Assembly (NCBI RefSeq): GCF_001411555.2
Contig: NC_049907.1
Location: 31,515,001-31,579,000, forward strand
Source: Juglans regia
Taxonomy: Eukaryota; Streptophyta; Magnoliopsida; Fagales; Juglandaceae
Direction of reading: 5' to 3'
Length of the DNA stretch: 64,000 nucleotides
Shown: positions 59,939 to 64,000 of the stretch, piece by piece
Position numbering within the stretch: the stretch's first letter is position 1
Layout: the number at the start of each line of letters is the position of its first letter
Made by a program: the position numbers and the translations under genes
The notes under the pieces: model-generated
Databases searched by the model: none
Seen by the model: the letters and a program-made list of their open reading frames with translations, nothing else
Told to the model about the DNA's origin: nothing

Positions 59939-60212
59939 AGTTGAGGATCAAGATTATGAGGTATTGGGTGAGATGAGTATTGTCATTTTTATGAGTATTG
60001 TCGATTTTTATGAGTATTGTCTATTTTTATTCAGAAATTTTATTGTGTTATGACGACTTGGCATTTTGGAAAATTGGTTATATTGAAGAAATTAGTTTGA
60101 ATCAAAATTTCTATATGATGTTGAGAATTTAGAGTCTATTATTATATTGTTGAAATGTGAGTTTAAGTGATAGAAAATAACTCTCCGACCTGTGCTAGAC
60201 CAGGGCGTTATA

Positions 60213-61826
60213 TTAGTACTACTAGTTTACTTCTATATATGTCGTATATATATCCCACGTATGTACTTGAAACTAGAGGGGCAAAGATGCAATGAGTAGA
60301 GAACTGGCATGCATATGCATACATACATATATATATATATTATGTATCTATGTATGTATGTTGCCGTAAATATATTTTTTGTTCTATTTTTTTTATCGCC
60401 TGTAAACTTAGGACATTGATCTGGCTAGTTGTTGCACTGTAATGGATTGAAACCAGATCAACTGGAATTTTATAGCTAGAAACCTTGGTCCTTGGGATGA
60501 ATGTCCAAACTTTGTATATTGTCAACCTAGAGATGAAATGATTGCAACAATAATGGATTTGGAGACATTTGAAATAACGAGTCAACCAATATTATTTTGA
60601 AACGAAATGAAGAAATTTTCGAAAAAAGAAGCAAGAGAAGTGTAAGCTATTCACGTTTTGTATTCTCAATCACAATGCAAGTGAAAAGCAGATTTTTACT
60701 GCTCTTGCCAAAAATGCCTAAGAATCTACACAATGAAATCTGATTAGAGATAAACAAGGTGGCCAAAAATGATTAAAGATTGGGGTTAGTGCATACACAA
60801 GCAGATTTAACATGGAAATTTCAATCTTTTTAATGAAGTTACCTTTCAACTTGCAAATAGGGTTGATTCCACGCACACCAGCACTAACAACAACAACTGA
60901 CCCAAAAGTCAAAAGGCATAAAATAACCACACATAACAACAACCCAACTTTAGTTATAGACTGCATAGAAGCTTTCCTCTACAACATAAGCTCCAATTCT
61001 TCAAGGAAATGAGGAAGAGGCACAATAAGTTTGGACAGGTTTAAAAGAATTATCCTGATTCATACACTAAGAAATTATAATTGTGGGATATTTTTGTGAC
61101 TAAAGCATTTCATATTATAATTTGACTGCACAAGCTGTGCTTTGTCTGTTAGTCAATGCAATGCCTGCCAGCTATAGTTTATTACTTCAAATAGTCAAAA
61201 TAACACAAAAAGCAACTATCTCTCATGACACACAATGCTTTATGATTCAATGTATTTCCTAACTTATAGTTTCAAGCTATTCCATTTAATGTAGATTGAA
61301 GATGCCACTACACTAAACTTCAAGTCACCAGATATCACCGTTATCATCATTATAGCAACAAACTCATAAGTCCCTATTGAAGCAATATCTCAACTGACAC
61401 CAGCCTTTGTGGATTCCTTCCTATGGAGAAGGCCGAAAAACTTTTTGGCATTTTCAAAGAAATAAAAAATGAAAATCACAAACACAAGGAAACATGGAAA
61501 ACCATTCTGCCAAAATATTCTCACAAAAGTTTCTCTAAACAAACTCGATTTTCCCGCATATAGATTGCTCCCCAAAAACACTTTTGACTATTCCCAACTT
61601 TGAATAACTCTTTGTCCTTCGATCATTTGATTCAGAAAAAGCTTTCCAACAGCTCAAGCTACAAACCTTCATGGGCTAAAAAATTGTCATTTGAGGTATC
61701 TGATTATTGAGCTTTTGTTCATTTTATTTTTAGGTTAAAATAGACTTTGAGTTCACATTTTATAGAAGGCAATCTAAATAAAGTCTTGGGCAAACAGACT
61801 TAAAGTCTTGGGTTTAAAAAAAAGAC

Positions 61827-61857
<31 letters not shown>

Positions 61858-62614
61858 TGTATACCTGATATTAATTGGTTGTTTCAGATTTAACTTTTTT
61901 ACTCTTCAACCAACGATGATTACCTGCAATGGTAGGGATCTGATCATGATCATATAAGTTGCATCTCCCTTTACTTGACATGTGAAGAATGATCCTAATT
62001 CAGCATCTCGATTTGAATTGATGAATATTAATGATTGACTACGATGACTAATTCCATATATATAGACATGATTAGTTCCTTAATTGCATTATTGATTGAG
62101 TGACACTTCCCCTTAATTAGCTTCAAGATGCCTAAGTAATATTCAAAAACCACTATCTCAACTTCTTGGCATCTCGAGGTTTCCTTAATATCGGTTAATC
62201 GCTTAGAGCTTTGATTCCAATAATAGTCTTGGTCCACGCAGAGTAACAGGCAGCAACAATATACTATGTCTACCGTACATCAATCCAACATCACTCATTC
62301 ACTAACTCAAAGAGGAATGTTTCAACTACTTCTAACATACCCACCAATGTTGTATGACATGAACTCTAATGTCAACTAGCTAGTTCTATAAATATGCTTC
62401 ATGTACTTTATAGCAACAAATAACGTGTTGAGACCATTCATTTAATCACATGTCACAAAATATATCAACCTTCATTTTGGCTCCACAATTCAATTACTTC
62501 AACCATATACACTTATTCCCTTCACCCGTGTATTTTTTATGTGACTTGTTCAATGTTCTAGAAATTGACGGTCTACGGTTATCTAATAAGTTTTCCCACC
62601 CTGTCTTTTTTCAG
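60213..62614. other. No gene recognised (possible CACTA interior)
   Basis: AT-rich sequence after LTR7, with (AT)n tracts near 60320 and 61835-61860. Apart from the weak minus-strand exon candidate at 60843-60966 no coding signal stands out. Ends at a C/T-rich acceptor (CTGTCTTTTTTCAG) just before the tnp2 start codon. Confidence 0.45.
60843..60966 (-). CDS. Possible first exon of a small secreted peptide
   Basis: Minus strand ATG followed by about 41 codons: a short N-region, a hydrophobic run (VGLLLCVVILCLLTFGSVVV) ending near AGVRG, then NPICKLK and a donor-like GTAACTTC. This looks like a signal peptide exon. No continuing exon, polyadenylation context or family could be identified, and the surroundings are transposon-rich, so it may be chance. 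Not assigned to any family. Confidence 0.2.
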
Positions 62615-63976
62615 ATGGACAAAAATTGGATAAATGAGCTCGATAGACTTTTATCACCTGCATTCGCCCAAGGGGTTAACAATTTCCTCACACAAGCACG
62701 AAACCATGCACATGGACGGGATCGCATTCATTGTCCATGTCGTATATGTTGTAATAATTTGTTCCTACCAATATTTGAGGTGGAAACTCATTTATTCATC
62801 AAAAGTTTCAATCCAAATTATGCCCAGTGGATATTTCATGGGGAGGAGGAGACATTAATGTCAGTGACAATGACATTGGTGACGACGTTATACCAAAAGA
62901 AGAATACATCGATGACATGTAACATATGTTGGATGACATCAGGGTAGGCACCTTTGTTGATGTGCCCCAAGACAGCACTATTGCGCCAACTCGGCCACCA
63001 ATACCTGACGCTTCACTAGAGTCATCTTTTGACCAGCTACTGGAGGATGCTCAGCGTCTGCTTTTCGATGGGTGTACAAAATTTTCTAAACTATCATTCG
63101 TTGTCAGGTTGTGACACATCAAAACAATTGGTGGATGGTCAATTAAGTCATTTGACATGCTCCTTAACCTGTTGCAGTCTGCCTTTCCTGATGCGCTCTT
63201 ACCACAATCATACGAGGAGTCAAGGTCTTTAGAGCGCGGTTTGAGTTTCAAGTACCATAAAATTCATGCGTGCCCTAACGACTACATCTTATTCTGCAAG
63301 GAAAATGCCACTCTTAATGAATGCCATGTATGTAAGGCTTCGAGGTGGATGCCAAATACACACGGGTCATGAGTTATACCTCAAAAAGTGTTGCGGCATT
63401 TTTCGTTGAAGCCGAAATTGCAATGTCTCTTTATGTCTGCAAAGATAGCAGGTGATATGAGATGGCATAAAGAGCAACGGGTGATAGGAAATACCATTAT
63501 GAGACATCCGGTTGACTCTGAGTTTTGGAAGAAATTTGATGAACAACACAATTGGTTTGCTGTGGATCCTTGCGATGTTAGGCACGGTTTGGCAAGTGAT
63601 GGTTTGAATCCCTTCAACAATTTGGCTAAACCTTATAGCATTCGGCCAATGATCCTTGTCCCTTATAGGCCAATGTGGTCATGCATGAAAGACCAATTCT
63701 TCATTACATCTCTGATTATTCTTGGCCTAAAGTCACCAGGGAATGACATTGATGTTTACTTGCAACTGTTGCTCGATAAACTACTTGAATTTTGGGAACA
63801 TGGGGTACCGACATATGATGCCTCAACTAAGGACAATCATGTTACATGCTGGCTTATTGTGGACAATCAATGACCTTCCCACCTATGAGAATCTTTTTAG
63901 CTGGTCAACAAAGGGAAAATTGGCTTGTCTGTCTTGCAATGCCGACACAGATTCCAATTGGTTGAAATATGGCTGA
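62615..63976 (+). pseudogene. CACTA tnp2 transposase, 5' part, broken, continues off window
   Basis: The ATG sits right after a TTTTTTCAG acceptor. The first 75 residues match the transposase-associated domain (W-I, F-L-x-x-A, HCPCRICCN, H-L-x-x-x-F, W-x-x-H-G-E). After a frameshift near 62850 the frame gives DDIRVGTFVD and the CTKFSKLSF motif, a TGA (63112), the region with YHKIHACPNDYILF and NECHVCKASRW, and a second TGA (63370). The tnp2 core follows (HFSLKPKLQCLFMS, MRWHKEQ, GLNPFNN, PGNDIDVYLQ). A frameshift near 63870 leads to ALLWTIND-type sequence and CLSCN. Tnp2 would cut the CACTA ends; this copy cannot. Confidence 0.85.
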
Positions 63977-64000
63977 AAATATTGTTATATGGGACACTGA

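Larger units (their letters stand above)
49892..60212 (+). mobile_element. LTR7: solo gypsy LTR, interrupted by Athila-like element
   Basis: Starts TGTAACACCCGGG (49892) and ends GGGCGTTATA (60212, last C mutated). TTAGT is present at 49887-49891 and 60213-60217. Pieces 49892-51975 and 59380-60212 add up to about 2.9 kb, matching LTR1 and LTR3 in size and content. No partner LTR, so a solo LTR. It has a clean TATA box (50147-50154), a mini-exon module (51581-51641), a three-unit minisatellite and the stem-loop (59880-59897). Confidence 0.85.
47012..64000 (+). mobile_element. CACTA element, 5' terminus, possibly reaching the window end
   Basis: The terminus CACTACAAGAAA at 47012 is followed by about 330 bp of subterminal repeats (AATCGCCGCAAA, TTTGCGGCGA-type, TTCGCCGC). 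Next comes a C/T-rich exon-like stretch to about 47725 with a CATCG|GTAGGT donor. The broken tnp2 gene at 62615 has the right orientation. If LTR7 (10.3 kb) is removed, only about 5.3 kb separates terminus and gene, so one element is plausible. The right terminus is outside the window. The terminus itself is well supported; the extent is inference. Confidence 0.45.

Overview
This window is nuclear DNA of a dicot plant, very probably a tree. The 'Fagales-type' guess (walnut, hickory, oak) rests only on the look of the MITE at the left edge and the LTR style, so it is weak. I find no complete host gene. Almost everything is transposable elements: Ty3/gypsy LTRs (mostly solo), one Athila/Tat-type gypsy element, L1-type LINEs, CACTA and hAT DNA transposons and MITEs. 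I fixed most boundaries by matching terminal motifs with target-site duplications (TSDs) read directly from the sequence.

Region 1 (1-16619) is a deep nest. CACTA transposase debris (14262-16619) is cut by a gypsy 3' LTR (LTR1, 572-14182) and by a minus-strand solo LTR (LTR6, 14352-16156). LTR1 is cut by solo LTR2 (1676-12262, TSD TGTTC). LTR2 is cut by a LINE (about 3295-11242). The LINE is cut by solo LTR3 (3381-6244, TSD GGTGG), which splits its ORF1.

Region 2 (16620-28324) holds unassigned AT-rich DNA, a probable non-autonomous CACTA element (19007-21927, TSD TAT) carrying a hAT MITE and a 104-bp hairpin, a gypsy LTR (about 22090-27116) split by another solo LTR (23305-26781), and a 102-bp tandem repeat.

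Region 3 (28325-46432) is a tandem duplication. Copy A (28325-39834) and copy B (42523-44662) share three units of a 303-bp repeat and the start of a hAT element. That hAT element carries a decayed fragment of a RING-H2 E3 ubiquitin ligase gene. Copy A later received a non-autonomous LINE (28490-29614) and an 8.2-kb gypsy element (30880-39121). Copy B keeps the full hAT (43516-46432, TSD GTTTTATT) with a GC-rich foldback element inside. A truncated LTR (LTR8) separates the copies.

Region 4 (46441-64000) starts with a degenerate SINE-like stretch, then a CACTA terminus (47012). A solo gypsy LTR (LTR7, 49892-60212, TSD TTAGT) is itself interrupted by an internally deleted Athila-like element (51976-59374, TSD GGCAT). 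The window ends in a broken CACTA tnp2 transposase gene (62615 to the edge).

The most interesting pattern is shared by gypsy LTRs of at least five sequence types. Each carries a short exon-like module (27-61 nt between an AG acceptor and a GTAAG-type donor). Roughly 0.7-1.2 kb downstream there is a stem-loop, followed in the commonest type by a TTTTTCAG acceptor. The stem sequence differs between types while pairing is kept. This suggests that LTR transcripts are spliced within the LTR.
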